A stretch of DNA of 64,000 nt from Bacillota bacterium (GCA_023437715.1 JAEZFK010000058.1:1-64000); one strand, 5' to 3'. Shown: positions 23,281 to 32,789, counted from the first letter of the stretch. Notes: a model not told the origin generated them from the letters alone. Numbers and translations are program-made.

Positions 23281-24258
23281 ATGAAAAAACTATTACAGTG
23301 GAGCTGCAGCCTGATGGCCGCAGCACTTGTGACAGCATTTGTACCTGGACCGGTGTATAAGACCTTGGCAGAAGAAACAGCGCCGGCCCAAGCGGAAGCT
23401 GAGGTACGAAACGGCTGGATAGATGAAAACCTGGGACCCGGTGTTGCCAGATGGGTGGATGAGAACGGAAATATTTCAGAACAGCCTGGAAAGCCTGGGG
23501 ACTCTGACGAGTCAGGGCAGAATAGCTCCGGAGAACAGGGGCAGGAAGCAGGAACAGAAGAAAGCACACAGGAAGGAAACCAGGCAGGTACAGGCCAGGA
23601 AACGGCTCCTGCAGAGAGTGAAGCACAGACAGCTGCCGGACGGCAGATCGATCCTGCAAGGCCTATGGTGGCCCTGACCTTTGATGACGGACCCTATGCT
23701 CCCGTGGGGAATCAGATTATGGATTGTCTGGCCCAGTACGGAGGGAAAGCCACTTTTTTCGTAGTGGGGAACCGGGTGGCCTCCTATCAGGCGGAGGTTC
23801 AGCGCATGGTGGCAGAAGGGCACGAGGTGGGCAACCACACCTATGAGCATAAGTATCTTACCCAATTGAGTCCTGCCCAAATCCAGAGCCAGATCAATCT
23901 CTGCAGCGATGCGGTACAGGCTGCCAGCGGAGTCAGGCCTGCTTTGGTCCGACCGCCGGGCGGCTATAAAAACGGAACGGTAGCAGCATATGCCAATGCT
24001 CCTCTGATTATGTGGAGCATCGATACCAGGGACTGGAAAACCAGAAATACGGAAAAAACCGTCAATGCGGTGATGAGCCAGGTCCGGGACGGAGACATTG
24101 TGCTGATGCACGAGCTCTATGCCCAGACAGGGGCAGCAGCTCTTGAAATCATCCCCAGGCTTACGGAAGCCGGATATCAGCTGGTGACAGTCAGCGAGAT
24201 GGCTCAGCTCCGGGGCGGGACTGTTCCGGGGGGAGTGTACTTTCATTTTTATCCATAA
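23281..24258 (+). CDS. Secreted polysaccharide deacetylase (CE4)
   Basis: A 325-residue exported enzyme. Signal peptide in residues 1-31, a linker rich in Gly, Glu, Gln and Ser (about 65-135), and a NodB domain from about 140: motif 1 TFDDGP, motif 2 GNHTYEHKYL (H-xxx-H metal ligands), motif 3 RPPGGYKN, motif 4 DTRDWKTRN and motif 5 VLMHE. All catalytic residues are present, so it should deacetylate peptidoglycan N-acetylglucosamine or a related glycan outside the cell. Start at 23281 follows GAAAGGAG. It stands alone between a pseudogene and a terminator. Confidence 0.92.
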   Translation: MKKLLQWSCSLMAAALVTAFVPGPVYKTLAEETAPAQAEAEVRNGWIDENLGPGVARWVDENGNISEQPGKPGDSDESGQNSSGEQGQEAGTEESTQEGNQAGTGQETAPAESEAQTAAGRQIDPARPMVALTFDDGPYAPVGNQIMDCLAQYGGKATFFVVGNRVASYQAEVQRMVAEGHEVGNHTYEHKYLTQLSPAQIQSQINLCSDAVQAASGVRPALVRPPGGYKNGTVAAYANAPLIMWSIDTRDWKTRNTEKTVNAVMSQVRDGDIVLMHELYAQTGAAALEIIPRLTEAGYQLVTVSEMAQLRGGTVPGGVYFHFYP

Positions 24259-24278
24259 AACTATACATAAAACCAGAT

Positions 24279-24324
24279 TTAAGTGCCGCTATAGCCCGTA
24301 CTTACAGGCTATAACGGCACTTTC
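24279..24324 (+). terminator. Terminator after the deacetylase
   Basis: AAGTGCCG and TATAGCC pair with GGCTATA and CGGCACTT (24281-24322) and are followed by a TTTCTTT tract. Confidence 0.7.
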
Positions 24325-24380
24325 TTTGCCCCAGGCGGAAGAACTTAGATGGAGGAACGTCCCCGGTGCGGCAGCGTCAT

Positions 24381-26261
24381 TTATTCGTAGTAGGGGAATT
24401 GTGTTACCCGTAACTTAGTGCATCCGTAGGGGATTAATTCGATCGATTCCTCCGGGGAATCTGTTATTACAGGTGAAAAAGGAACATCTCCCGCAGAATT
24501 ATCTTTTATTGTCCATTGTTCAAGCTTTTTAGCTTTTATCCTTACCCTTACCGGCGCTTTTTCTTTGGAAAATGGAATGGCAGAAACATCTTCTTCATCA
24601 ATTTCAATAGTTCCGTCTTTTGACAGGGCATAGTTCCAATCGCTTTTGGGATATACCGAATAATCTTTTACTCCGCCTCTTTCCATCTCCGTTACCCATT
24701 CTTCTTTCATATTCAGTGCGTATACTAAGGGGCCTCTTTCAAGGGCTATACTCTTGTTATACCAGGTGTTGAACGTTTCTTTCATTGGGAATTCCACGAG
24801 GATGGTTTCTCCGGGATGAAAAACCTTTGTAGCATAAAGCATTCTTTCTGTTTCATCAACAATAAAATCATCATCGCTGATTTGCGGACGGTCACACCAT
24901 GCCGGAATTCTGATCTTTAATGTAAAGCCATCTTCCGGGGCTGATTTTATTACATATTTTAGTTTGTTTTTAAATGGGTACTCAGTGATTAAGTCTATAG
25001 CCACAGTTCCTTTATTTAACTTTTTTTCAATGCTGCATGGAGCAAATACCATAGATACAAGCGTATCATCATTTTGCGCATACCACAGACTGGCAACAAA
25101 TTTCGGCCAGCCCTGATGCATGTTAGCCGTACAGCAGCCAAAATGAGGCTCCAGGCCAAACATGTTTGACGTATCATTATTATTAAACCAGTTTCTTTTT
25201 GCTTTGTTAACAAGTACCTGATTCGCCTGCTGCAGGTACTGGTGTCCCATAAAGTCTTCGGTTATGGTTGCCGGAAGGGCATTGTAGGCAAGCCGTTCCA
25301 TAATATCGGCATACTCTGTATCGCCCAGTATTTCCAACATGATCTGAAGACTGAACATGTACTCTACAATGGAGCATAATTCTGCGCCCTGAGTCGGATT
25401 GGTTCCGCTTAAATGTTCATCGCCGTTTATTGCGCCTGAAGCAACACCGTGATATTTTATAAGGGTTTGAATTGATTCTTTTGAGTAGTCTTTATTTTCG
25501 CCGGTTCCTTTAAAGTAATATTGAATTGCCGGATGCTTGATTCCCATGGTCACATTTACGATATGAGTCTCATGATAACGGAGTAACTCAGGGATTACCT
25601 CATAGGAATACCTTTTTATTTCATTCCAGTTGTAGTAATATGCAGTTGGTTTTACAAATGGAAATTCTTTAAATAATTCCGTCCAGTTAATGGATTGTCT
25701 GTCGAGCTTATCATATAAATGAATCCAGCTGTCTTCTCCGGTCTGTTCATATAACCATTTTAACGCAAAAAGCAAATCCGGAACTCTGGCCTGAGACCAC
25801 CCGTCCATTGGCCTTGAATCAATTTGGTTTTCCAGGTACAAAAAGTATTTTTTGAAAAATGGTAATACACGTGTATCTTTGCTGATTTCATAATATTGAA
25901 TCATTACCTTTAATGCTACAAACCTGGACCAATAATCAGATTTTGAGGTTACCGGTCCAAAATTTCCGTCATGGTCCTGGCTGTTTAGCATCCATTCAAT
26001 AAATTTCATACAGATTGACCAATGCTCTTTGTCGTTGAGATAATAGGAAAGAGGTACTAATCCGTCCAGATAATAGCAGGCTCTTTCCCAATCATCTCCT
26101 GTGCCGCCAAGCCATCCGGAATAACTGCCAACACTATCCCAAATATCATAAAGCTTTCCGGTAAGGCCATTCATCTGAATGTTTAACTGGTCAAGCAGCC
26201 ACCCCCCTGGTTCAATTTCCGTCAAATTTAATTTACTATATTTCTTCCTTGTCTTTTCCAT
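24381..26261 (-). CDS. GH127/DUF1680-type beta-L-arabinofuranosidase-like glycosidase
   Basis: A 626-residue cytoplasmic protein (no signal peptide). The N-terminal alpha/alpha barrel begins GGWLLDQLNIQMNGLTGKL; the barrel contains HLSGTNPTQGAELCSIVEYM, whose Glu-Leu-Cys is a landmark of the family, and HFGCCTANMHQGWPKF with the paired Cys that, with the Glu and Cys, bind Zn in studied GH127 enzymes. A C-terminal beta domain follows from about 410 (KIRIPAWCDRP). It should remove terminal beta-L-arabinofuranose or a similar residue from oligosaccharides imported by the ABC system encoded upstream. Last gene of a four-gene minus-strand operon. Confidence 0.85.
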   Translation of the reverse strand: MEKTRKKYSKLNLTEIEPGGWLLDQLNIQMNGLTGKLYDIWDSVGSYSGWLGGTGDDWERACYYLDGLVPLSYYLNDKEHWSICMKFIEWMLNSQDHDGNFGPVTSKSDYWSRFVALKVMIQYYEISKDTRVLPFFKKYFLYLENQIDSRPMDGWSQARVPDLLFALKWLYEQTGEDSWIHLYDKLDRQSINWTELFKEFPFVKPTAYYYNWNEIKRYSYEVIPELLRYHETHIVNVTMGIKHPAIQYYFKGTGENKDYSKESIQTLIKYHGVASGAINGDEHLSGTNPTQGAELCSIVEYMFSLQIMLEILGDTEYADIMERLAYNALPATITEDFMGHQYLQQANQVLVNKAKRNWFNNNDTSNMFGLEPHFGCCTANMHQGWPKFVASLWYAQNDDTLVSMVFAPCSIEKKLNKGTVAIDLITEYPFKNKLKYVIKSAPEDGFTLKIRIPAWCDRPQISDDDFIVDETERMLYATKVFHPGETILVEFPMKETFNTWYNKSIALERGPLVYALNMKEEWVTEMERGGVKDYSVYPKSDWNYALSKDGTIEIDEEDVSAIPFSKEKAPVRVRIKAKKLEQWTIKDNSAGDVPFSPVITDSPEESIELIPYGCTKLRVTQFPYYE

Positions 26262-26278
26262 ATATACCTCACATTTTT

Positions 26279-27118
26279 TTACTTTAATGCACCACTCATC
26301 ATGCCTTTAACAAAGTACTTCTGCAGGCATAGGAATAATATTAAAATCGGTAAAAGTCCGATGAAAGAGCCGGATGTCAACAGGCCCCAATCGGTTGAAT
26401 ATTCGCCCATAGCCATATTCACAAGGCCTACATTAAATGTCTTAGTGGCTTTTCCGGCAAATACCAAGGCCATTACATAATCATTCCATGTGTTATATGT
26501 AACATATATTGCGATTGTAACCACTCCTGTGAGGGTTAGCGGCAGATATATCTTTGAAAATGTCTGCAGCCGGCTTGCTCCGTCTATATATGCTGCCTCT
26601 GCCAGATCTCTTGGTACCGAATCAAAAGAACTTTTCATCATATAAATGCAAAATGGTGATTGAAATGTTGAATAAATCAGTATAAGTGCAAGCTTCGTAT
26701 TAAGGAGATGAAACTGGGAGATTGTGTTGTAAAGCGGAATCATAAGTGCCTGACCGGGAACCATAATTGCCATGAGGATTAGTGTCATCCACAATTTCTT
26801 TGCTATAAGGTCCAATTTGCTGAAAGCGAAACCGGCGGACGTGCTTATGACACACACAAGAAAGACCGTAAACAAAGTTATTACAACCGAATTCGCAAAA
26901 TACCCCATATATTGTCCATCTTTAACCGTAAAGATTTTTAAATAGTTACTTAAGGTGAAAGTTTTGGGAATAAGGGATGGCGGGGTTACATATATTTCCG
27001 ATTTTTCTTTAATGGATGTTATAAAAGCCCAATACATCGGCGCTATATACCAAATAAGCATGATTATATTAAGAGTTACGATTATTGCTGTTGATTTTTT
27101 CTTTATAAATTTTTTCAT
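26279..27118 (-). CDS. Sugar ABC transporter permease, MalG type
   Basis: A 279-residue inner-membrane protein with six hydrophobic segments, first at 13-33. The EAA loop YIDGASRLQTFSKIYLPLTL identifies a carbohydrate (CUT1) permease. It follows the other permease after eight bases; its AGGAGGGG ribosome site overlaps that stop. With the MalF-like permease and the lipoprotein it would import an oligosaccharide. No ATPase gene is in the operon, so a shared MsmX/UgpC-like ATPase is needed. Confidence 0.9.
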   Translation of the reverse strand: MKKFIKKKSTAIIVTLNIIMLIWYIAPMYWAFITSIKEKSEIYVTPPSLIPKTFTLSNYLKIFTVKDGQYMGYFANSVVITLFTVFLVCVISTSAGFAFSKLDLIAKKLWMTLILMAIMVPGQALMIPLYNTISQFHLLNTKLALILIYSTFQSPFCIYMMKSSFDSVPRDLAEAAYIDGASRLQTFSKIYLPLTLTGVVTIAIYVTYNTWNDYVMALVFAGKATKTFNVGLVNMAMGEYSTDWGLLTSGSFIGLLPILILFLCLQKYFVKGMMSGALK

Positions 27119-27126
27119 TTCCCCTC

Positions 27127-28014
27127 CTACTCTGTAGGATCTTTTAATACTTTAACTTCAAACCAGCTTAAAATGGCGAGAAGAATCAGAAGTAACATGG
27201 ACATAGATGAGCCATATCCAAAATTAAAGTATTTAAAAGATGTGTTGTAAATATAATGGACGATGGTTGTTGTTGTAGAGGAAGGACCGCCTTTTGTCAT
27301 TATGCTGAATTGCTCAAAAGCCAGGACGGATCCGATTACTGAAATTACCATTGCAAGGCCCACATAAGATTTAATAAGCGGCAAAGTTATTCTGAAAAAT
27401 TTCTGAACCGCGTTGGCCCCGTCAATATCTGATGCTTCATAAATCTGCTCATCGACGGAATGGAAAGCCGATAGAAGAATGAGCATTGTAAAACCGGCCA
27501 TTTTCCATGTAATCATATATACAATTGCCGGAAGAGAGGTCTTAGCCGTTCCCATCCAGACTATATTGTTTTCAATGAGTCCCAAATTGATTAAAATATA
27601 GTTTAGTATTCCGTACAAATCATTATATATCCAGATCCAGATCATACTGCACGTGGTAAGTGATATAACAACAGGCGCAAAATAAACTGTCCTGAATATC
27701 CCAACCCCTTTAAAGGTATGATTGACAAGCAAAGCGAGTATAAAAGCCAGAATAAATAAGCAGGGCGTTACCAGTACTGCATATTTAAGGGTAAAGATCA
27801 AAGTACTTAAAAATTTCTGATCTGAAAAGGCCTTCAGATAATTGTCAAGGCCGATAAATACTTTGTCACCCAATAACTGCCAGTTAAAGAATGACATATA
27901 GATGGATTGAAAGAAAGGGAATACAAAAAATACGAGATTTATGGCCATTGCCGGTAATATGAACACCATATTTTTTACTTTAATAATTTTAGATGGAGAA
28001 AAGAATTTTACCAA
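27127..28014 (-). CDS. Sugar ABC transporter permease, MalF type
   Basis: A 295-residue CUT1 permease with six hydrophobic segments; the EAA loop reads YEASDIDGANAVQKFFRITL. Pairs with the MalG-type permease below it. It lies about 70 bases downstream of the binding-protein gene, a longer gap than elsewhere in the operon; a hairpin of GCCACTTCC/GGAAGCGGC (28038-28068) sits there and may lower readthrough relative to the binding protein. Confidence 0.9.
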   Translation of the reverse strand: MVKFFSPSKIIKVKNMVFILPAMAINLVFFVFPFFQSIYMSFFNWQLLGDKVFIGLDNYLKAFSDQKFLSTLIFTLKYAVLVTPCLFILAFILALLVNHTFKGVGIFRTVYFAPVVISLTTCSMIWIWIYNDLYGILNYILINLGLIENNIVWMGTAKTSLPAIVYMITWKMAGFTMLILLSAFHSVDEQIYEASDIDGANAVQKFFRITLPLIKSYVGLAMVISVIGSVLAFEQFSIMTKGGPSSTTTTIVHYIYNTSFKYFNFGYGSSMSMLLLILLAILSWFEVKVLKDPTE

Positions 28015-28037
28015 TATTTTGCACCTCTTTTTTAAAC

Positions 28038-28068
28038 TGCCACTTCCTTTTGATCCGGAAGCGGCAGC
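28038..28068 (-). terminator. Intra-operon hairpin after the binding-protein gene
   Basis: CTGCCACTTCC pairs with GGAAGCGGCAG around TTTTGATCC; on the minus strand TTTAAAAAAGAGG follows rather than a T tract. Probably a partial terminator or mRNA-protecting stem that makes the binding protein more abundant than the permeases. Confidence 0.5.
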
Positions 28069-28084
28069 TTTTATTTACTTGATT

Positions 28085-29392
28085 TTATTGAGAAAGAACG
28101 GAATTGATATTTGCAGTTGCATTGTCCAAGGCCTCCTTGGCAGGCATGGTGTTATTAATTGCAGCCTGAACACCGTCAAGGAACGGGGCATACATTTCAT
28201 TATAATGTAAACTGTAGGGAGCTTTGCCAACCATCAAAGCTTCTTTCATAACCTCATATTCCGGGTGATTGTTAAAGTATTCATTATCAAAGAGATCCGA
28301 ACGTGCCGGCAGAGAACCATTTTTAGCCAGCTCTTCTACCTGAACATCCTCGGAGAGAAGATATTGTATAAAATTCCATGCGGCATCCTGGTTTTTGCAA
28401 TCTTTCATTACGGTAAGGCTGTCTCCTCCTGAAAATGATGAGAAATTCTTGCCGTCTGCAGCCGGTATCAAGGCTGTACCAACACCAAAATCAACTTCAC
28501 TGTTTGATACCATACTATAAACCGCAGCACTTCCGAGAACAATCATACTTGCAGACTGTGTTTTAAAAGCATCCTCCGCTTCCGTCCAGCCATAAGAGGT
28601 GATACCTTGGGGTACGACCTTATACTTACTCTCAAGATCGCTTATGTATTGTAATGCTTCCACCGCTTTCGGCTGATTTAAGGTTGACTGCTGTCCGTCC
28701 TCGGTAAGCACATCGCCTCCGTTGCTCCATATATAGGGGACAAATGTGAACATCATGGTACCGGCGTCAGCGGCACCGTATACGTAACCATAATGATCGT
28801 TTGTCGTTAATTTCTGAGCATAGCTGGTAAGTTCAGACCAGGATTTTGGAGGCTGATCCGGATTGAGTCCGGCTTCTTTAAAATGATCTTTGTTATAAAG
28901 GAGAACAGAAACGTCTGGTGCAAAAGGAACCGCATATGTTTTATCCTGATATTTTGCAAGATCCATAAGCCCCCCGCTGAAAGCTTCTTTATATGGCAGT
29001 GAATTAACCTTATCCGTCATATCGGCAAGTGCACCTATGGATGAAAAATAAGGGACAAGCACACAGTCCATGGATACAATATCGGGAGTCTCACCGGATG
29101 ACAGAGCCAAGGCTAACTGATCGGATACATTTTCCGGCTGTACCACCTCTATTTTTACATTTGGTGTTTTCTCCATGTATTGTGCTGCGGCTTTAGATAA
29201 CAAGTCATAATAAGAATCCCTTACCCACACTTCAAGTGATATTTGTTCGGCTGGACCAGAGGTTTGCTCCGTATCCGCTGCACTGCTATTACCTGATTGT
29301 GTGGAAGGTGATTCCTGATTGGAACTGCAACCTGCCAGATTGCCTAAAACTACCGCCAGTGACAAAACTGTTGCCAAAACCTTTTTTTTCAT
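28085..29392 (-). CDS. Sugar-binding lipoprotein of ABC transporter (family 1)
   Basis: A 435-residue extracellular solute-binding protein. Signal peptide with lipobox LAGC (Cys about 22), a Ser/Thr/Gln linker, then the family-1 fold (ISLEVWVRDSYYDLLSKAAA, ALALSSGETPDIVSMDCV, AVPFAPDVSVLLYNKDHF). Start at 29392 follows AAGGAGG. First gene of the minus-strand operon binding protein, MalF, MalG, GH127, transcribed away from the AraC gene. The ligand is probably an arabinose-containing oligosaccharide (inference from the glycosidase). Confidence 0.9.
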   Translation of the reverse strand: MKKKVLATVLSLAVVLGNLAGCSSNQESPSTQSGNSSAADTEQTSGPAEQISLEVWVRDSYYDLLSKAAAQYMEKTPNVKIEVVQPENVSDQLALALSSGETPDIVSMDCVLVPYFSSIGALADMTDKVNSLPYKEAFSGGLMDLAKYQDKTYAVPFAPDVSVLLYNKDHFKEAGLNPDQPPKSWSELTSYAQKLTTNDHYGYVYGAADAGTMMFTFVPYIWSNGGDVLTEDGQQSTLNQPKAVEALQYISDLESKYKVVPQGITSYGWTEAEDAFKTQSASMIVLGSAAVYSMVSNSEVDFGVGTALIPAADGKNFSSFSGGDSLTVMKDCKNQDAAWNFIQYLLSEDVQVEELAKNGSLPARSDLFDNEYFNNHPEYEVMKEALMVGKAPYSLHYNEMYAPFLDGVQAAINNTMPAKEALDNATANINSVLSQ

Positions 29393-29696
29393 TGATTGAA
29401 TCCTCCTTAGATTTCTTTGCCATATACATAGTATAAAAAAGCTGATATACATGCTTGGCTTGTATTGTTTGACTAAAAAGGATTATATCACATACGATTT
29501 GTTGTTTAAATTCAATAAATAAACAATTGGTTATATTATTTTGCTACAGTATGTTGTATAATATTATTATATTTTACTGAAGTATTTTGAACGGAATATT
29601 GATTTTTTCCTGTATCTTAAATACATATTCAACTTTTAGCATTTATACAATATTAGACTCTACATAAAATAATGTCATGGAGGTTTATAATATATA
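29393..29696. other. AT-rich divergent regulatory region
   Basis: No gene. It separates the sugar operon (minus) and the AraC regulator (plus), and is very AT-rich with several TATAAT-like stretches, so individual promoters cannot be called with confidence. The AraC product most likely binds here. Confidence 0.5.
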
Positions 29697-30587
29697 ATGG
29701 AATATATTACAATCAATATACCGCCATTTCCCTATTTCATTATGTCAGGCAGCGCCCTGTACCGTCCGGGTGACTGCCATAGAAAAAGAAAAGACATTGG
29801 CTGCTTTGATATTATTTTCGTTGATTATGGGGATTTATACATTGATGACGGGAATCACCAGTACCAGCTGAAAAAGCATGATGTGCTTATAATACACCCT
29901 CACAGAACCCACTATGGATATAAGGTTTCTAAAACAAAGACATTTTTTCATTGGCTGCACTTTAACACACAGGAACCATATGCATTCTCAGAAGGTATGC
30001 CGGACTCTGTTTTATTTACGAAAGGGTTATCTACTTATGACGACTTCAGTGCTAAAATCATATGTCCGACTTATCAATCACTCGTCCCGGACACCTATAA
30101 TAATATACTTTCAATTTTAAGGAATATGGAAAGCTTACATATAAATAAATATTCTCAAACATCAGAACAGAATACGTTAAGTACGAATATTTTTCAAACC
30201 CAAATCAATTTTACCGAAATAATGAATCTTTTGTGCATTAATCAGAATCAGAAAAATACGAGTTCAATCTCTCATTTTGTTATGAATTATCTGTATTCAA
30301 ATTACAGTCAGGGTATTACGCTGGAGCAGCTGGCCAAATTAGGGAATTGCCATCCAACGCACTTGATTCGATGTTTCAAAAAAGAGTATAATTTAACACC
30401 CTGGCAGGCTCTTATTAATATAAGAATACAGCAGTCCGCTAACATGCTGATTACTACTAATTTTAGCTGCCAGGAGATATCCCAGTACTGTGGCTTCCAG
30501 TCGGTTCCATATTTTAGTAAAACTTTTAAAAAATATTATAACATCACACCGAGTGAATACCGTAAGCGGGAAACAAAAGTTTACTGA
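29697..30587 (+). CDS. AraC-family transcriptional regulator
   Basis: A 296-residue regulator: N-terminal cupin-type sensing domain (residues about 20-100, with DVLIIHPHRTHYGY) and a C-terminal double helix-turn-helix (about 190-290; TLEQLAKLGNCHPTHLIRCF and SCQEISQYCGFQSVPYFSKTFK, ending PSEYRK). It likely activates the divergent sugar/glycosidase operon when the cognate sugar is bound. Base composition is AT-rich like the operon next to it. GGAGG lies 13 bases before the ATG, a rather long spacing. Confidence 0.88.
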   Translation: MEYITINIPPFPYFIMSGSALYRPGDCHRKRKDIGCFDIIFVDYGDLYIDDGNHQYQLKKHDVLIIHPHRTHYGYKVSKTKTFFHWLHFNTQEPYAFSEGMPDSVLFTKGLSTYDDFSAKIICPTYQSLVPDTYNNILSILRNMESLHINKYSQTSEQNTLSTNIFQTQINFTEIMNLLCINQNQKNTSSISHFVMNYLYSNYSQGITLEQLAKLGNCHPTHLIRCFKKEYNLTPWQALINIRIQQSANMLITTNFSCQEISQYCGFQSVPYFSKTFKKYYNITPSEYRKRETKVY

Positions 30588-30618
30588 TCAGCTCTAATCA
30601 GGCAGCAACTGCCTGAAA

Positions 30619-31824
30619 TCACCTTTCATCGCAAACCTGGAAAATATAAAATTTCAAATAATAAGAAGTCTCCTCCCCTGACCACAGAATCGGATGGTCG
30701 GCCGCCTGGGTTCTGTATTCCACCTGGCGGAGGCGTTTATGGACATTTCCGGCAGCTTCCCGGATGGTCTTGGTAAAGAGCTCCGGTGTCATGAAGTGGG
30801 AGCAGGAGCAGGTGGCCAGATAGCCTCCGTCCTTTACCAGCTTCATTCCCCGAAGGTTGATTTCCCGGTAGCCCTTTACCGCATTTTTTACGGAATTTCT
30901 GGACTTGGTGAAAGCAGGGGGGTCCAGGATGACTACATCGAACTTTTCCCCTTTTTTCTCCAGCTCAGGCAGAAGCTCAAAGACATCGGCGCACTGAAAG
31001 GTCACCCGGTCAGACAGGCCGTTTAGCCTGGCGTTTTCCATGGCCTGGGCCACGCCCAGCTCCGAAGCATCCACGCCCAGGACTTCTCTTGCCCCTGCGA
31101 TTCCTGCGTTTAAGGCAAAGGAACCGGTGTGGGTGAAGCAGTCTAAAACTTTCTTTCCCTTACACAGGCGCTGGATGGCCAGGCGGTTGTATTTCTGGTC
31201 CAGGAAGAAGCCGGTTTTCTGGCCGTCCTGAACGTCCACCAGATATTTCACACCGTTTTCAATAATTTCCACCTTTGTGTCGAAAGGGTCTCCGATGAAG
31301 CCCTTATACCGCTCCATGCTTTCCTGCAGCCGGACCTTGGCGTCGCTGCGTTCATAAATTCCCCGGATTTCCATGCCGTCCTCTGCCAGGACCTTCTTTA
31401 ATTTTTCCAGAATCACCGGCTTTAACCGGTCAATGCCTAAGGCCAGGGATTCCACCACCAGCACGTCGGAGAACTTGTCCACCACAATTCCGGGGAGAAA
31501 GTCCGCTTCCCCGAAAATGATCCGGCAGCTTGAAGTATCTACCGTGGCCTTGCGGTATTCCCAGGCGTTTCTTACTCTCATTTCGATGAAATCCTCATTC
31601 ACCTGAGTATCCTTTTTCCGGGTCATCATCCGGACGGTCAGCTTGGAATTGGTATTGATGAAGCCCTGTCCCAGAAAATACCCGTCAAAGTCTTCCACAG
31701 CAACAAGGTCTCCGTTGACATAATCTCCGTTGATCTTGTCTATTTCATTGTCGTAAATCCACATGCCGCCTGCTTTTAATGAGCGGCCTTCCCCTTTTTT
31801 GATCCTTACGGTTGCTGGTTCCAT
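30619..31824 (-). CDS. Class I rRNA cytosine-C5 methyltransferase, RlmI-like
   Basis: A 401-residue SAM-dependent RNA methyltransferase of the RlmI/YccW family. N-terminal PUA domain (TVRIKKGEGRSLKAGGMWIY to about 75), a linker domain, and a Rossmann core with SAM motif I VLDCFTHTGSFALNAG (about 222), GVDAS, and the catalytic region VVILDPPAFTKS (about 295). The E. coli homologue methylates C1962 of 23S rRNA. Followed on the minus strand by a hairpin (30598-30616) without T tract. Independent gene. Confidence 0.9.
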   Translation of the reverse strand: MEPATVRIKKGEGRSLKAGGMWIYDNEIDKINGDYVNGDLVAVEDFDGYFLGQGFINTNSKLTVRMMTRKKDTQVNEDFIEMRVRNAWEYRKATVDTSSCRIIFGEADFLPGIVVDKFSDVLVVESLALGIDRLKPVILEKLKKVLAEDGMEIRGIYERSDAKVRLQESMERYKGFIGDPFDTKVEIIENGVKYLVDVQDGQKTGFFLDQKYNRLAIQRLCKGKKVLDCFTHTGSFALNAGIAGAREVLGVDASELGVAQAMENARLNGLSDRVTFQCADVFELLPELEKKGEKFDVVILDPPAFTKSRNSVKNAVKGYREINLRGMKLVKDGGYLATCSCSHFMTPELFTKTIREAAGNVHKRLRQVEYRTQAADHPILWSGEETSYYLKFYIFQVCDER

Positions 31825-31839
31825 AGGCGTTTTACTCCT

Positions 31840-32361
31840 TTATCCTTGAGATTGAATGTGTTTTAATGCGGTGAGCAGCCGGTAAAGCGGCTGGAATAAA
31901 ATCAGGGCCAGAAAAAAATTGCCGGCCCCGTGAACGATGTCAAAGGGAATTCCTGCGGTCCACCAGGCGAGAGCAGCCCCCGGACCTCCTGCAAAGAGAT
32001 AGGGTATGGCGCAGAACAACCCGAAAAGCATTCCGAAGGTGCCGGAAAGCAGAGCTATTCCGAAAGGCCTTGGGGTCCTGTTTTTCCAGAAGAGGAATAC
32101 GGCAAGAATCAGCAGGGCCCATACATAAAGGTAGGAAAACCACCAGGGGCCGAAGCCGTAAAACAGGCCTTCCAACATAACAAACACGTATAGGATGAAC
32201 CATACGTGTTTTCGGAATACAAGAGCGTATAAAATTAGCAGCAGGGAGACCAGCTCCACATTGGCGATCCAGGCAAGGCTGACCTGGCTTACGAATAAAA
32301 GAGCGGCAAGAAGCCCGTCGGCAGCCAGCTCCCTTGGGGTGAAAGCAGGACGGTTTTTCAT
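31840..32361 (-). CDS. ECF transporter S component
   Basis: A 173-residue membrane protein with about five to six hydrophobic segments and no ATP-binding motif. The pattern (short basic start, LAADGLLAALLFVSQVSL, many Trp/Phe/Leu, a WWTAGIPFDIVHGAGNFFLA loop) fits the substrate-capture S component of energy-coupling factor transporters. It overlaps the upstream DUF4430 gene by four bases (ATGA). The partner T and A components are not in the window. The ligand is not visible; see the DUF4430 partner. Confidence 0.75.
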   Translation of the reverse strand: MKNRPAFTPRELAADGLLAALLFVSQVSLAWIANVELVSLLLILYALVFRKHVWFILYVFVMLEGLFYGFGPWWFSYLYVWALLILAVFLFWKNRTPRPFGIALLSGTFGMLFGLFCAIPYLFAGGPGAALAWWTAGIPFDIVHGAGNFFLALILFQPLYRLLTALKHIQSQG

Positions 32362-32789
32362 GATTTTTTATTTTCATCCTCAGCCAGGGTGTACTGGAAG
32401 GTGTAGTGCTCCCCGTCCTTGATGGCCTGCATGCTGACTCCGTAGCTGCAGGGGTCTCCGTCGCAGAGGAGGGCCCAGTAGGCGCCGTCCTTCTGGTAAT
32501 CCGCCTGTTGGCCGTTTATGGTGGTGACCATAAGGCCGAATTCCTGGGAAGTGGTGCCGTCGATTTTTAACTCCGGTATGGCCTTTATGGCCTCGGAGAG
32601 AAATTGTGCTTCTGTAGTTATCTGGTAATGGTCCCTGGCGCCGTTCTGGTATACCACGTCAATGGAAATATTTTTGGTTCCCGCCATAGGGACCGGTCTG
32701 GTCAGGGAATATATCACTAACAGCAGTGCAAGGACTGCGATAGCTGCGCAGGCCCCCAAAAAGGGAGAGAGCCTTTTAAGTGTATTCAT
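32358..32789 (-). CDS. Membrane-anchored DUF4430 (transcobalamin-like) protein
   Basis: A 143-residue protein with one N-terminal membrane anchor (residues about 6-27) and a C-terminal extracellular DUF4430 domain (ISIDVVYQNGARDHYQITTE, ISGX-type turn, DGAYWALLCDGDPCSYGV). DUF4430 resembles the C-terminal domain of transcobalamin, so with the ECF S component it may capture a corrinoid. The start at 32789 is preferred, since AAGGAAG precedes it; a GTG at 32825 is an alternative without a ribosome site. Confidence 0.75.
   Translation of the reverse strand: MNTLKRLSPFLGACAAIAVLALLLVIYSLTRPVPMAGTKNISIDVVYQNGARDHYQITTEAQFLSEAIKAIPELKIDGTTSQEFGLMVTTINGQQADYQKDGAYWALLCDGDPCSYGVSMQAIKDGEHYTFQYTLAEDENKKS

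Noticed and set aside
23512..24246. 244-codon minus-strand frame
   Set aside because: Antisense to the intact polysaccharide deacetylase; no ribosome site.
30598..30616. Terminator between the AraC and RlmI-like genes
   Set aside because: TCAGGCAG/CTGCCTGA is a perfect stem but no T tract follows on either strand.
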